Assembly: GCF_008085915.1 (NCBI RefSeq)
Contig: NZ_VSJK01000010.1
Location: 1-64,000, forward strand
Direction of reading: 5' to 3'
DNA from: Oceaniovalibus sp. ACAM 378
Lineage (GTDB): Bacteria; Pseudomonadota; Alphaproteobacteria; Rhodobacterales; Rhodobacteraceae
Length of the DNA stretch: 64,000 nucleotides
Shown here: positions 62,953 to 64,000 of the stretch, one piece after another
Layout of the letters: each line of letters begins with the position of its first letter
How positions within the stretch are numbered: the stretch's first letter is position 1
Notes under the pieces: model-generated
Seen by the model: the letters and a program-made list of their open reading frames with translations, nothing else
What the model was told of the DNA's origin: nothing
Databases searched by the model: none
Made by a program: the position numbers and the translations under genes

Positions 62953-64000
62953 ATGACCGACGCATATATCTTTGACGCCCTGCGCAGTCCTCGGGGCAAG
63001 GGGCGGGCCGATGGCAGTCTGCACGAGGTGACCTCTGTTCGCCTCTCCGCCCTGATGCTGAACGCCATCAAGGAACGCAACGGGCTGGAAGGGCACGCGG
63101 TTGAGGATGTGATCTGGGGCAATGTCACGCAGGTGGGCGAACAGGGCGGCTGTCTGGCGCGCACTGCAGTTCTTGACAGCGATCTGGACGAACGCATCCC
63201 CGGCCTTGCCATCAATCGCTTTTGCGCATCGGGCATGGAGGCGGTGAATCTGGCCGCCAATCAGGTGCGTGGCGGCGCGGGGGGTGGATATATCGCCGGT
63301 GGGGTCGAAATGATGAGCCGTGTTCCCATGGGCAGCGACGGCGCCGCAATTGCCGTCGACCCGTCGGTCGCCATGGCGACCTATTTCGTGCCACAGGGCA
63401 TCAGCGCCGATATCATCGCCACCGAATACGGATTTTCCCGTGACGATGTCGATGCGCTGGCCGTCGAATCCCAGAAACGCGCTGCCGCAGCCTGGGAGGA
63501 CAACCGTTTTGCCAAGTCCATCGTCGAGGTCAAGGATATCAACGGCCTGCCAATTCTAAGCCGGGATGAATTCATGCGCCCCGGCACCGACATGCAGAGC
63601 CTTGGCGCGCTCAAGGCCAGCTTCAAGGACATGGGCGAGGTGATGCCCGGCTTCGACAAGATCGCGCTGATGAAATATCCGCATCTTGAACGGATCAACC
63701 ATATTCACCACGCGGGCAACAGCTCTGGCATCGTTGACGGGGCCGCCGCAGTCTTGATCGGCAGCAAGGAATGGGGCGAGGCGCATGGGTTGAAGCCCCG
63801 TGCCCGGATTCGCGCCACCGCCAAGATCGGCACCGACCCGACGATCATGCTGACCGGCCCGGTGCCCGTCACGGAAAAGATCCTGCGCGATCACGGCATG
63901 GCAATCTCGGACATCGACCTGTTCGAGGTGAACGAAGCCTTCGCCGCGGTCGTCCTGCGGTTCATGCAGGCCTTTGATGTGGACCCGGGTGTCGTCAACG
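62953..64000 (+). CDS. Acetyl-CoA acyltransferase (thiolase), 3' end outside the window
   Basis: The protein begins MTDAYIFDALRSPRGKGRAD, with AGAGCAAG before the ATG at 62953. 349 codons are present before the window ends. The acyl-accepting cysteine is Cys91 in NRFCASGMEAVNL, and the NEAFAA motif lies near residue 329. The second catalytic cysteine (CxG) is beyond the edge. It performs the final thiolytic step of beta-oxidation. A FadB-type partner probably follows, since Rhodobacterales usually place it next, but that is not visible here. Confidence 0.95.
   Translation, partial: MTDAYIFDALRSPRGKGRADGSLHEVTSVRLSALMLNAIKERNGLEGHAVEDVIWGNVTQVGEQGGCLARTAVLDSDLDERIPGLAINRFCASGMEAVNLAANQVRGGAGGGYIAGGVEMMSRVPMGSDGAAIAVDPSVAMATYFVPQGISADIIATEYGFSRDDVDALAVESQKRAAAAWEDNRFAKSIVEVKDINGLPILSRDEFMRPGTDMQSLGALKASFKDMGEVMPGFDKIALMKYPHLERINHIHHAGNSSGIVDGAAAVLIGSKEWGEAHGLKPRARIRATAKIGTDPTIMLTGPVPVTEKILRDHGMAISDIDLFEVNEAFAAVVLRFMQAFDVDPGVVN

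Overview
The window looks like chromosomal DNA of a Rhodobacteraceae (Roseobacter-group) alphaproteobacterium. The base composition is GC-rich, operons are tightly packed with ATGA start/stop overlaps, and the gene families are typical of that group: paired MerR regulators beside an acyl-CoA dehydrogenase, split PqiA, DUF2927, a hut cluster of the HutF/HutG type, and GatCA. No plasmid, phage, insertion sequence, CRISPR or tRNA was seen.

Layout. 0.5-7.6 kb: an SDR oxidoreductase and a minus-strand peptide-type ABC transporter operon (binding protein, double ATPase, two permeases). Remnants of three genes lie between or beside them: an erythronate-dehydrogenase-like epimerase, a HisC-like aminotransferase and an aspartoacylase-family deacylase. 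7.8-15.8 kb: a complete histidine-to-glutamate catabolic block (hutC, hutU-hutG-hutH-hutI, hutF, hutD). A shared TATGTCTA core sits before both the transporter and the hutI/hutF divergent start, suggesting that HutC joins transport to catabolism. 16-20.2 kb: envelope and stress genes. These include a four-gene operon that starts with a 22-residue membrane peptide and is preceded by an EcfG-type (GGAAC-N17-GTT) promoter match. 20.7-28.6 kb: housekeeping genes (tadA, a UPF0173 hydrolase, gatCA, an amidase, rnpB, rpmG, a BI-1 protein, DUF1127). 28.7-36.4 kb: a LysR regulator, a quinone oxidoreductase, an XRE regulator, hisN, 8-oxoguanine deaminase, manC-type GDP-mannose synthesis, and rluB.

36.6-42.6 kb holds a co-directional envelope cluster: a small membrane protein, an XpaC-like protein, TelA, a DUF2927 lipoprotein, an SPFH-GYF2 protein and a zinc-ribbon membrane protein. 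It recalls parts of the Bacillus xpaC/telA and ydjGHI neighbourhoods. 42.7-44.1 kb: a PfkB kinase and a dtd gene broken by a stop inside its SQFTL motif. 44.4-49.1 kb: a pqiAABC lipid-transport operon with an unusually long PqiB that carries 118-residue repeats. 49.2-58.7 kb: a GAPDH paralogue, adenine deaminase, a candidate small RNA with an anti-Shine-Dalgarno loop, an SRAP protein, a 5'-nucleotidase, DUF952, pyrD overlapping a MATE exporter tail-to-tail, and two thioesterases. 58.8-64 kb: a fatty-acid or branched-chain acyl-CoA oxidation block (two MerR regulators, an acyl-CoA dehydrogenase, a small protein, a GST and a thiolase cut by the window end).

Family assignments come from reading motifs and translations by eye. 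No database search was possible.
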